A stretch of DNA of 64,000 nt from Monodelphis domestica (taxonomy: Eukaryota > Chordata > Mammalia > Didelphimorphia > Didelphidae). Under the pieces are notes generated by a model, which made no database searches, was not told where the DNA came from, and was given only the letters and a program-made list of their open reading frames with translations. This document shows, piece by piece, positions 11,067-20,999 of this stretch; positions within the stretch are counted from its first letter, which is position 1, and the number at the start of each line of letters is the position of its first letter. The DNA lies in assembly GCF_027887165.1 (NCBI RefSeq), contig NC_077227.1:70319252-70383251 (forward strand), in the 5' to 3' direction. Position numbers and translations under genes: made by a program.

Positions 11067-12618
11067 TAGGCATACCTTGGATATATTGCAAATTTCATTA
11101 CAGACCACCACAGTAAATAAAGCAGGACACATATATTTTTTGGTTTCTCAGTGCATATAAAAGTATGTCTATATTATGATATAATCTATCAAATGTGAGC
11201 TAATATTACATCTACAAAAATAACATATACATTAATTTAAAATCTTTTATTGATAAAAAATGCTAAACTTCAATGAATTGTCATCATTGCCGGTGGAGGA
11301 TCTTGCTGCCATGTTGATGGCTGCTGACATATCTGGGTGGTTATTGCTGAAGGCTGAAGTAGCTGTGGCAATTTCTTTTTTTTTTTTAATATATTTTATT
11401 TGATCATTTCCAAGCATTATTCGTTAAAGACATAGATCATTTTCTTTTCCTCCCCCCCCCACCCCCCATAGCCGACGCGTAAGTCCACTGGGCATTACAT
11501 GTTTTCTTGATTTGAACCCATTGCTTTGTTGATAGTATTTGCATTAGAGTGTTCATTTAGAGTCTATCCTCTGTCATGTCCCCTCAACCTCTGTATTCAG
11601 GCAGTTGCTTTTTCTCGGTGTTTCCACTCCCATAGTTTATCCTTTGCTTATGAATGGTGTTTTTTTCTCCTGGGTCCCTGCAAGTTGTTCAGGGACATTA
11701 CACCACCACCAATGGAGAAGTCCATTACGTTCGATGATACCACAGTGTGTTTGTCTCTGTGTACAATGTTCTCCTGGTTCTGCTCCTCTCGCTCTGCATC
11801 ACTTCCTGGAGGTTGTTCCAGTCTCCATGGAACTTCTCCACTTTATTATTCCTTTTAGCACAATAGTACTCCATCACCAACATATACCACAGTTTGTTCA
11901 GCCATTCCCCAATTGATGGGCATCCCCTCATTTTCCAGTTTTGGGCCACCACAAAGAGCGCAGCTATGAATATTTTTGTACAAGTCTTTGTGTCCATTAT
12001 CTCTTTGGGGTACAGACCCAGCAGTGCTATGGCTGGGTCAAAGGGTAGATATTCTTTTAGCACCCTTTGGGCATAGTTCCAAATTGCCCTCCAGAATGGT
12101 TGGATCAGTTCACAGCTCCACCAGCAATGAATTAATGTCCCTATTTTGAGCTGTGGCAATTTCTTAAAATAAGACAGTAATGAAGTTTGCTGCATTGTCT
12201 GACTCTTCCTTTCATTTAAATACTTAGAAGCCACTGCAGGGTTATTAATTGGCCTAATTTTCATATTGTTACATCTCACAGAACAGGGAGGCCTGAGGAG
12301 AGGGAGAGAGATTGGGAATGGCTGGTTGTTGGAGCAGACAGAAGACACACAACATTTATCTATTATGTTTGTTGTCTTATATGAGCATGCTTTGTGGCAC
12401 CCCAAAACAATTATGTTGATAATATCAAAGATCACTGATCATAGATCACCATAACAGATATAATGAAAAAGTTTGAATAGTGTGAGAATTACCCAGATGT
12501 GATACAGAGATACAATGTTATCTGACACTGATAGACTTGCTTAATACAGGGTTGCCTCAAACTTTTAATTTGTAAAAACTGCAGTATCTGTGAAGTGCAA
12601 TAAAATAAGGTATGCCTA
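11067..12618 (-). mobile_element. Tigger1-like DNA transposon (pogo/Tc1-mariner), internally deleted and interrupted by L1
   Basis: The termini are inverted: taggcatacctt at the left and aaggtatgccta at the right, matching the CAGGCATACC TIR of Tigger1. The interior on the minus strand follows the Tigger1 5' region (gtgatctatgatcagtgatc, gccaattaataaccctgcag). It then jumps directly to the end of the transposase gene (cagcaaacttcattactgtc, ttaagaaattgccacagc). Most of the transposase is therefore missing. A 5'-truncated L1 occupies 11378-12148. Confidence 0.85.
11378..12148 (-). mobile_element. 5'-truncated L1 inserted in the Tigger-like element
   Basis: Read on the minus strand it holds the L1 ORF2 C-terminal end (LWYMLVMEYYCAKRNN, RSRTRRTLYTETNTLW), the 3' UTR and a poly-A seen as poly-T at 11378. 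It is flanked by a 17-bp target-site duplication agctgtggcaatttctt at 11361-11377 and 12149-12165. It resembles the 3' end of the L1 at 57-63 kb. Confidence 0.92.
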
Positions 12619-12859
12619 AATTTAAAATCATTTCTTCTGCTGCTCATTTTGATTTTTTATTCTGGCAAGCCAATGGTATAGTTGAAGAAAGATCACTGAT
12701 TAGGAATGACTCCTATATTAATAACCTGTCCATAAAGATAATTTTCCTCTTCTGTGATGTTATTCAAGGTTTACAACTCATCTTGAAAAATGTATATAGG
12801 ATTTATAGGTGTGAGACTTTTCTATTGTCAATAAGCCTTTAGCCTCTTCCTTTTTTAAT

Positions 12860-13150
12860 CCAGAACATTTCTTTCTATATAATTAGATTTTGTTTCCCAG
12901 GACTCTAAATCCCAGCTTTCCATGTTCCTTCTCACATTACAAGCTGAGGTAGGGAGAATATAAGTTTTGTGTAGCTCTGCGCCTTGGCTTCTTTTCCCCT
13001 GATCCTGGTTTGTGGAGGTGGGGTGAGGTGAGAAGCAGGCGAGTTTTACTTCTATTTCTTTTTTCTTCTACTTCAAGTGATTATTAATAAATCTTATAAA
13101 ATATAATACTTGGAATTATTGGATATTAATTTAAATCTTACACTTCACCA
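12860..13150 (+). mobile_element. Possible solo LTR fossil
   Basis: A TATA-like gaatataag precedes a GC-richer segment, then pyrimidine-rich sequence and AATAAA-like attattaataaatctt, an R/U5-like order seen in marsupial ERV LTRs. The ends are approximate and no internal region is attached. Confidence 0.35.
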
Positions 13151-13594
13151 TTTCCCTCCCCCCCTCCGGACATCCACTTTCGCACTGTTGTTACCAAATA
13201 TTGAGATGTATTGACTTGTTCTGGAGGATCTTAAGCATTCTCTACCTCCTTATTCTCTGCAACAACTATTGGCTTGTTACTCCTGTTCATTCATTCAATC
13301 ATGGTGGTCTTTTTGCTTGTGTTCATCATGAGCACTGTGAGGTGAGAAGAACAAGTGTCTGATGAAATGCCATTTCTTGTCCTGGGAGGAATGTTGAAAA
13401 TAACTCCACCAACTTCTGTCTTTGAGCACTGGCTTACCTAAGTTTGGAGAGAATAAACACCAGAAAGTTGGAAAGGTTGAAAAGTGGAGAGGATTTTTGG
13501 ATATAGTAATTCATAAAATCTTTTACTAAGGGATGAAGAAGTTTGTCTCCTCTCTAGCGAAAGCCTCATTGTTATCCTTCCATAGCTGTTTGTA

Positions 13595-13785
13595 TTTTTA
13601 AACCTTTATTTTATGTCTTGGAATTGATACTAAGTATTAGTTCCAAGATAGAAGAGCAGTAAGGGTTAGGCAATTGAAGTTAAGGAACTTGCCCAGGGTC
13701 ACACAACCAGGAAGTATCTGAGGTCATATTTGAATCCAGGACTTTCTATCTCCAGGCCTGGCTCCATTGAGCCACCTAGATGCAA
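13595..13785 (-). repeat. SINE1_MD-type SINE
   Basis: It contains ggaattgatactaagtatta, cttgcccagggtcacacaac, aatccaggactttctatctc and gagccacctagatgca, the antisense order. Confidence 0.75.
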
Positions 13786-13874
13786 CTAAATTATTATCCT
13801 AAAGGTGGACTGAGTCTTAGCATACCCTTTCCAGGATAAAGGAATTATTTAGAAGTCATGAAATCATAGGCCTT

Positions 13875-14025
13875 GAAAAATAATTTAAGCATCAGTACAT
13901 TAATGCATTGGAATTATAGTCAGAGAACCTGGGTTCAATTCCAAGTTTTCCTTATTATTTGTGGGACCTTGGGCAAATGTCTTAACCTTTTTCAACATCA
14001 AAGGGACTTCCAAAGGCCCCTTTTG
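13875..14025 (+). repeat. MIR-type SINE
   Basis: It contains agagaacctgggttcaattc and gggaccttgggcaaatgtct. Confidence 0.55.
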
Positions 14026-14399
14026 CAATAAAGTTCTGAGCCCATGATCACAAAGACATTATATAGAGGGAATTTTTTAGTGTTAAAATAGGTTGACTCC
14101 CTTCCCATTTCTCACCTTCCTAAAGTACTTCTCCTTTCTCCCTTTATATTGTGAGTGTTCAACACCTTTAGCCCCTCTAGGACAGCATTTATGGAAGACA
14201 GTAATTGTATTGCTCTGGTCCTTGGACATCACAGCACTACAAATGTTGCTTAAGAGCTAGGAAGGGCATTGGAAGCCATCTGGTCTTACCAAAGTCCATG
14301 AGACTTCTTTACCTCCCTCACTCTGTTTCAGCCACAGATAGATGTCAGGAGCAACTTCTAAAAAGCTGGAAACTGATTGCAGGGACTTAGCATACTGTG

Positions 14400-14530
14400 G
14401 TGGGAAGTTCTTAGCACTGACATGTAGATTAGAGTCCTCGGTCTTGGGACCTTGGTCCAACCACTCAAGCTCTTGGGTTTCTATTTCCTCATCTGTAAAA
14501 TGGGAATAATAATACACAATGATCATATAA
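14400..14530 (+). repeat. MIR-type SINE fragment
   Basis: It contains tctatttcctcatctgtaaa followed by atgggaataataatacac. Confidence 0.5.
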
Positions 14531-15412
14531 AATTATGTACATTTTAAAGGGCTACATAGCACTTTAAGGCGTTACTCTTTTTAATCATCAGTAGTACTAC
14601 AGAAAAGTCTTGAGAACTGTGAGTTCCAAAGATACTGTTAAAGATCTCAGGGAGGGTGGGAAGTATTTTGAGTTGCTTCTGAATGGAAGCATTTTAGTTT
14701 TAGTTTTGAGAGGGGTGGGGACTTCATTCCTGCAGGGGTAGGTTCGTGGAATATAAATGTATTGAGGTTTAAGTTCCTTGTCTCTAAAAGACTTTTTCTG
14801 AAGATTATAAATTCAAGGATTCCAAAGTTAAGGCTACAGCAGGATGGCTGAGGAGTCTGGCAGATCCTAAGTAGGAAATCAAGATAAATATACAAGGGTA
14901 GGGGATTATGGATGGGTCACATGGGTTTTCCTTAATATGTAACTTCCTCTGGCTTCGTGGCTATTTTTACCCCAACAATTGCTGGTTAAGCCCTCCTGAA
15001 CATCTCTATAAAGAGTAGAACTCATTGGTCTTCAGAGATCTGGAGCCTGATAGTCAGAAAGCCATTCAGTATCTAGGAGGTCTTGAGAGCAAGGAGCCAA
15101 TTCCAGGAGATGCAGTAATGGAAGTAGACAACTCTTATAGATACATGGCTGGAGCCCTTTAAAAAAAAAAAGAAAAAAGGGCCTGGGTATGGAGTAGGTA
15201 GCCCTAGCTTATTGTCCCAAGATTCTTGTTCCCCTTTGGTTACTAGAAGGAAATGAGATTGTGTCTGGGATGTGGCACCCAGTTCCTTCTGATGTACAAA
15301 GGTTTTGGCCGTACGTTCAAAAGGCACTGAATAGTCTGGAAAAATCAGACAGGTGGGATTCTTCTCTTTGGAGAGGCTGATCCAGACATTGCTTGCTTTT
15401 TTGTTTCCCTAG

Positions 15413-15521
15413 GATCTGCCTCCTGGTTGTATCATCATCCTATATGGCATTTCGAATCTTCCGGCTGGAGCAGCAGCTGTGCTCTCTGAACTGGGACTCT
15501 GTCTCCTATAGACACAGGTGA
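15413..15521 (+). CDS. GRAMD2A: GRAMD2A last coding exon (membrane anchor end and C terminus)
   Basis: The acceptor is tttccctag (AG 15411-15412). After completing the split Leu codon the frame reads ICLLVVSSSYMAFRIFRLEQ, continues through QLCSLNWDSVSYRHR, and stops at TGA 15519-15521. It aligns well with the human C terminus around SSSYLAFRISRLEQQLCSL. Residues ICLLVVSSSYMAF finish the single membrane-spanning helix. The short basic and polar tail is typical of a tail-anchored ER contact-site protein. The stop codon overlaps a donor-like agg/tgaggt, but no further exon is needed because the human protein ends at about the same place. Confidence 0.9.
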
Positions 15522-15653
15522 GGTTGTTGTCCTCCCGAGTCCGGGGACACAAGAAAATGTGTTCCAGACCACATCCTTCTTGTCCTCCTCCTCTTGGGCT
15601 CTAAGTGGGCTGGGATCTAGGGTTCCTTGATAGGTTCAAGTCTGCTAAAGCAT

Positions 15654-15697
<44 letters not shown>

Positions 15698-16565
15698 ACA
15701 CCCAAAGAGGGGGGTTCTAGGCAGAATAAGGCTACTAATCTCTCCAAATCTCATTCCTAAGGGACTTGGCCATAAATTCCCATGTAGAAGGAAGTGAAGA
15801 CTGGAAACCTCTCCCTGCTCTCATCCTCTTCCCCAATCCTGCCCTCCCACTACTGCTGGTTATTACCTTCCATGAGTCTTGGGTTCTTTCCCTGTGACAG
15901 GTGACAGCCATGGGAGTTACACGTGTCCCCTTTCCAAGAAGGGAGCCCTCTGGGTCAAGCTTCCAACAGTAGTTGCCCCTCTGTTTGAGTTGCTGAAATG
16001 CCAAGAACGGAGTCTTAATGAAAAGAATTCTAATTTTCCTGCCACCTTGAATACCTGACCTGAAGTACCCGTTTATGAAGGAATTCTCTTCTGACTTTAT
16101 TGGATTCAGCTCAGCAGATGGAGAAACTAGCCATGGGATCGTGTCTCAGTTTCAGCTGTCGGCAGTGAGCAGGGAAAACAGGCTAAGCTGCTTCTCAGAA
16201 ATGGTTGCTCTGGGCTGGCAGTGTTTTTTTGGAAAGCACATTGTATTTGGGCATCAGGAATGGGGCTCATTGAGGTCACTCCCACTGTTATGTCCCTCAC
16301 TCCAGTGTCTGTGGGTTCCGAGGATTGAATATCAATGCTGTTCATTCCTTGTATTTCTCTGAACTAGCTTTCCCTTGGAGGCCTCAACTGTGCCCAAAAG
16401 AATTACTTCCTCTGGGCTCCCAGGAAGTCCTACCCAGGTCAAGTAGAACACCTAAAGCCACAGGGCATTTGGCTACTGGAGTAATTAGACATGAGTTCAG
16501 GACAAGGCTGACTTGGAAAAAGGGGAAGAATCAGCAGCAATAAAAGGTGGGCTATGCTTAGCCAC
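15522..16565 (+). other. GRAMD2A: Putative GRAMD2A 3' untranslated region
   Basis: The sequence follows the GRAMD2A stop with no recognised interspersed repeat. It holds a (TG)n tract at 15655-15694. The first good polyadenylation hexamer on the plus strand is AATAAA at 16539-16544, followed by moderately G/T-rich sequence. The UTR end is inferred from that signal alone, and a later site is possible. Confidence 0.4.
15655..15694. repeat. (TG)20 microsatellite
   Basis: A pure TG run ends in the short palindrome tgtgcgcaca, in the putative GRAMD2A 3' UTR. Confidence 0.95.
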
Positions 16566-17785
16566 GAAGAGCTGTGCCTGGCTGCCTGGGGCAAAGCAGG
16601 AAGGGCAGCAAGGGGGAAATGAGAGGACATCCAGCAGCTTCTCAGGGCCATCTGGGGATGGGTAGGCTGTGGGAGGAAAAGGGAGACATCCCAAAGGATG
16701 TCTTTGATGAATCTGTGCCTATGTTAGTACCGTTTTCTACCCTTTGCAAGGAGGCCAGGAAAGAGACAGGCCACAGGTCAATTAGTCAGGGCTAGTGTTT
16801 TTGCTTGTTATGTGAGTCACTGTCAGAGCTAAACTTAGGTGCAATAAGCAAAGTGAATAATTGTGCCTTTAATCTATACCATTATTCTTGAATATATACT
16901 TTCAGCTCTCCTTCACAAAGGGTAGCCTGGATTATAGCTTCATTTTTTGAAAATTTGAGCTGGTGTTGATTATTAGGACAGTGTAGACTTTTTAGAGAAA
17001 CAACTTGATAATCTTGACCTCCCTATCCTTGGAGAAGGGAAAACAATTTCTGATCTTCCAGCAAAAAAAATAACTCTACAACTTCTTCTTGAGTCCAGGA
17101 GAGTTGGGAGAAGCAAAGGTTGAAAAGGTGGTAATCAGTATCACGAACCCCAGTGCAACAGCCCTGCTCTCACAATTTCCTCTGTTTAGCACCCCTTCCC
17201 CTACCCCATCCTGAATTCCTGTAGTTTCCATTAACTTCCTTTTCTAATCTTTGACTAGCTTAGTTGCTGGGACAGGCAGGGAGCCTTTTTCCTCTCCCTA
17301 ATATTTAAGTTCAGACCAAGAAGGGAATGAAGGAGAAGGGAATATGCCAAGAACATAACAGATGGCTGAACAGAAATGATGATGTTGAAAATTCCCACCC
17401 TGTTTTTAGCCACCCTCCCCTCCTGAAGATTCCTGAGATAGGCTTGTTGGCCTGTCTTTGAAATGTTCCTTGATGGATGATGAACATTGAGATGTTCCTT
17501 TTTGGACACTGGGGAGAGAAAATGGGAGTGCCAAGCTTGGGACTGGGCATATTGCTGAAAGGAAGCCACAGTTTTCCAGGACACTCCACAGGTATTCCAA
17601 ACAAAGGGCTGGGGGAGATCTCATGAGACTTCCTGAACTGAACTCTGCAACGTTAATCAATGCTGCTGTAAAATGGAATGTACTGCCCCTTCTGAGGAGC
17701 TCCTGGATCTGTCACTACCTCTAACTCTTCCTCTTGTCCTAGTCCTTCACAGGTTGGACAGAACTGGGAAGCAGAAGCTATCTCA
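16566..17785. other. Intergenic, no feature recognised
   Basis: This is moderately GC-rich unique sequence 3' of GRAMD2A. The short open frames on both strands show no family resemblance. Confidence 0.5.
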
Positions 17786-17789
17786 ATCA

Positions 17790-18515
17790 CTGAATCCTAG
17801 AGTGGGAAGGGATCTTGGATTTGGTCTAGTTCAACCAGTACCCAAAGCTTGAATTCTCCACTACAATGCCTTCAGCAAGTAGACTCCAGACTTCTCAGGG
17901 TAGGGAACATATGACCTCATGAGGCAACCCAATTCAATTTCTGGGAGGCTCTAAGTGTTAGGAAGTTTTTCTTATATTGGAACAAAATTTGCTTCTCTGT
18001 AATCTCCACTTGTTGGTCTTAATGCTGCCTTCTGGAGCCAAGAAAGAATAAGTCTAAACTTTCCTTTACATGAAAATCCTTCAGAGTTGAAGACAGATAT
18101 GAAGACATAGTCTAAGTCTTTTCTTCAAGCCCAACATCCCCAGGACTTTCAAGTTTTCTTACCATCCTGGCTGATCTCTTCTAGAGATGTCCTTCCTCAA
18201 ACACGGCACCCTAAACTGAACATATTGTAGATTCTATTTTCTAACCAGGGCAGATTAGAGCAGAACTATCATCTCCTGTATTCTGGACACTATTGTTATG
18301 TGATTGTGGTCTAAAGTCACATTATCTGTTTTGGTTGGCATATCACACGTTGACTCATGTTTCAGCTCACTAAAAACTTGACATCCTTTTCCCACAAACC
18401 ACTTTCTAGTAATGTCTCTCTCCTATCCTCCTCCCTACCTAGGCAGCTGATATTTTAAACCCCAAAGCACTTCACGTATAGTACTTCACACTTACACTTC
18501 TAAATTTCATTTTGT
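17790..18515 (-). repeat. CR1/L3-type LINE fragment
   Basis: The plus strand runs aatcctagagtgggaaggga (terminal part), ctctaagtgttaggaagttt, gccttctggagccaagaaag, gactttcaagttttcttacc and aatttcattttgttag. This is the same order as other CR1/L3 copies I remember. Confidence 0.55.
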
Positions 18516-20390
18516 TAGTCTGGGGACAGCAGGATTGGTAGCTGAGCACTAGGAGCAATGTAATGTGGAGTCTTCTGTTGTGATGACTGTAACCTATAAG
18601 TATTTATTACACAGACATGCTTTGAATTGGACGTTCTTTGATTTCCTGGGAAAATGGTTCGACCAGATTCTATATTGTCTGGGGGAGGTGGGTGGGTAAT
18701 GTTGGGGATATTGCAATACAATATGATGTTTAACCTGTAAACATATGAAAATATTTAAATTTTTTAAAAATCTGATTTTGCTTGTTTTCTACTGTTACTG
18801 ACTGCCTGTTAAGTTGCCCTATACCCAAAAAGTAATGGACCCCAAATCATTTCTCCCTCTGTATGCTGATAAAGATGCACCAGAAACCTAACCCAAACTT
18901 AAACTGTCTGGGATGGGATCACCCCAGGAAAATACTAAAGCCAGAATCAATGCTTATATTACTAACTCACGGTTGCTAAGGACAGTCACTCATATACTCT
19001 CCCTTTCCCACATCTCTCACATAGGGCATATAGCATGTTATAAGAGTGCACAGAGCAACAAACTTGAGTTAGGTTTGACGTTCACTTCAAATAAAATAAC
19101 TGCCTTAAGTTTCTTTGTATATAAAATGAGAGATTTGGACTCAATGGTCTCAAAGGCCCCTTTCAGCTATAAATCTATACAGAGCCCACATTCCAGCTTT
19201 GGATTTAGGTGTAAAAGTTTAGAGCTGCTCTAGGTGGAAATTTAAAGTCTCAAACTCATTGATACATTATTCTATGATCCTAACAACATTCAGACCCTAG
19301 ATGTAGAGGTTAAATTCCAAACTAGGCAATTCCATTCCTAAACTGTCACTACCCCTCTGAAATATGCAGGCTGGGCACTTCAGTTCATTCTTGAGGGGTG
19401 GTACTATAGCCAAGTGTTTTCCTCTCTGCTAATTTCTAGAGGTAGCCAAGATTCCTTGATGATATGACCAACTGGTATGCATTGTACTCTTCTTCCCAAG
19501 AACTGGAAGCACATAATTAACAGGACTGGTTCATTTCCATGCCTTACATAGGGCAATAGGAGGAATAAATACTGGATTCAAATAAACATTTATTAAGTAT
19601 TTACTGTGTTCAAGGCATTGAGTTAAGTGATAGGGATATGAAGCAAAATCTTAAGATATTTTTCAAGAGCTGACCAATAGGGGTTTTATTTACAGAGGGG
19701 AAAAATTCTATCTAAAAATGGTAATAATGTAACCATAAATGAAAATCACTTATTTCACTGAGGAGGAAATGGGTTCAGAGAGAGAACTTATTTGCCATTG
19801 CTGTCGGAGTGGGAAACTGATGGTTGGCCCATTTACTATAGCTCTACAAGATGGTTCACAATGAAGAGAGAGAAAAATGTCAGCAAAGAGAACATTAAAA
19901 AAATGTAAATTGTGGGATGATAACATAGCTCCCTATTAAATGAAATTCCTGTCCCTTTTTGTCCTGGGTATAGGAATTTTCCTTACTGGCTTTCTGGAAT
20001 AAAACATCTGGAAAGAACAGAAGCCCTACATTTATTCCTAAAGGGAAAACTAGTCTTGGCACAGAAAGCTAATAAGTACCTTCATTTTAAAAGTTTAAAT
20101 TGTCAATGAACAAGCTTTATTTTCTTTCCCTTCCTGCAATGAAAAAGATCTCAAACTTGTATGACTAATCTGTAGAGTCAAGCCAAACAAATCCTCACAC
20201 CTGACAGTCCAAAATTGCTTGTCTGGGTCTGCATCCTAAATCTATCCCCTTTTAGAACATGGGTAGCCTAATTTAGCCTCAATCCCCTGGACCCGGGGCT
20301 GGTTACTGCACTGATCAGTGTTCTTAAGTTTTCCAAAGTTGTCCTCAAAATGCTATTGTCTAAATTGTGCTCCTGATTGTGCTCACTTCA
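18516..20390. other. Intergenic, mostly unassigned
   Basis: An L2-like tail lies at 19575-19680 (ataaacatttattaagtatt). The remainder shows no recognisable gene or repeat. Confidence 0.45.
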
Positions 20391-20395
20391 TTATG

Positions 20396-20620
20396 CTAAG
20401 AATTTTACATATTTACAAATATTATCTCATTTGATACTTACAATAACTCTGGGAGGTAGGTGCTGTTATCATCTTCATTTTTTAGACAACTGAGGCAAAT
20501 TGAGGTTAAGTAATTTTTCCAGGATTCCATAACAAGTAAGTGTCAGAGGATGGATTTGAACTCAGGCCTTCCTAATTCCAGGCCTGGTACTCTATGCACT
20601 GTGCTTACTAGCTGCCCCCA
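20396..20620 (-). repeat. Mar-1/CORE-SINE
   Basis: It contains atctcatttgatacttacaa, caactgaggcaaattgaggt, gatttgaactcaggccttcc and ctatgcactgtgcttact, a nearly complete antisense copy. Confidence 0.65.
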
Positions 20621-20664
20621 AACTACAGATCATATTCAGGAAGGAAAGAGGGAAAGATGCATTT

Positions 20665-20795
20665 CAATCCTTACCTTACATCTTAGAAGCAATACTGTGT
20701 ATTGGTTCCAGGGCAGTAAGGCTAGGCAATGGGGGCTAAGTGACCTGTGCAGGGTCACACAGCTAGGAAATCACATTTGAACCCAGGACTTCCTG
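20665..20795 (-). repeat. SINE1_MD-type SINE fragment
   Basis: It contains accttacatcttagaagcaa, gtattggttccagggcagta and ggctaggcaatgggggctaa, ending in aacccaggacttcctg. Confidence 0.75.
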
Positions 20796-20805
20796 TCCTT
20801 ATATG

Positions 20806-20995
20806 AATGAAGCATTTATTACCTCTTATATGCCAGGCACTGATATGTACTTAATGAATATTATATCGTTTGTTTCTCACGATAACCCACAATAATAGGT
20901 GCCATTATCATCACATTTTACAGGTAAGGACACTGAAGCAGATGAAGAGGTGTTTGCCCAGGGTCACACAGCTAGGAAGTGTCTTTGATTTGAGC
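20806..20995 (-). repeat. MIR/CORE-SINE
   Basis: It contains aagcatttattacctcttat, ttatcatcacattttacagg and gcccagggtcacacagctag. Confidence 0.55.
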
Positions 20996-20999
20996 TCTA

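Larger units (their letters stand above)
4441..15410 (+). other. GRAMD2A: Last intron of GRAMD2A
   Basis: About 11 kb lie between the donor at 4439 and the acceptor at 15412. The intron is filled with hAT-Charlie debris, SINEs, L2 tails, possible solo LTRs and a Tigger/L1 nest, listed separately. Stretches 4745-5710, 7770-8690, 10570-10730, 12620-12855, 13150-13590 and 14530-15410 show nothing I can name. Confidence 0.7.

Noticed and set aside
10887-11098. Extension of the antisense open stretch through the CA/TA repeat
   Set aside because: Dinucleotide repeats give repetitive stop-free frames. The Tyr/Val/Cys-rich extension is not credible protein.
15655-15694. CRISPR or other structured array
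   Set aside because: It is a simple TG microsatellite. No spaced repeats of CRISPR type exist in the window, which is vertebrate DNA.
16075-16543. 95- and 72-codon frames downstream of GRAMD2A
   Set aside because: They lie in the putative 3' UTR with no family resemblance, and overlapping frames are open on both strands.
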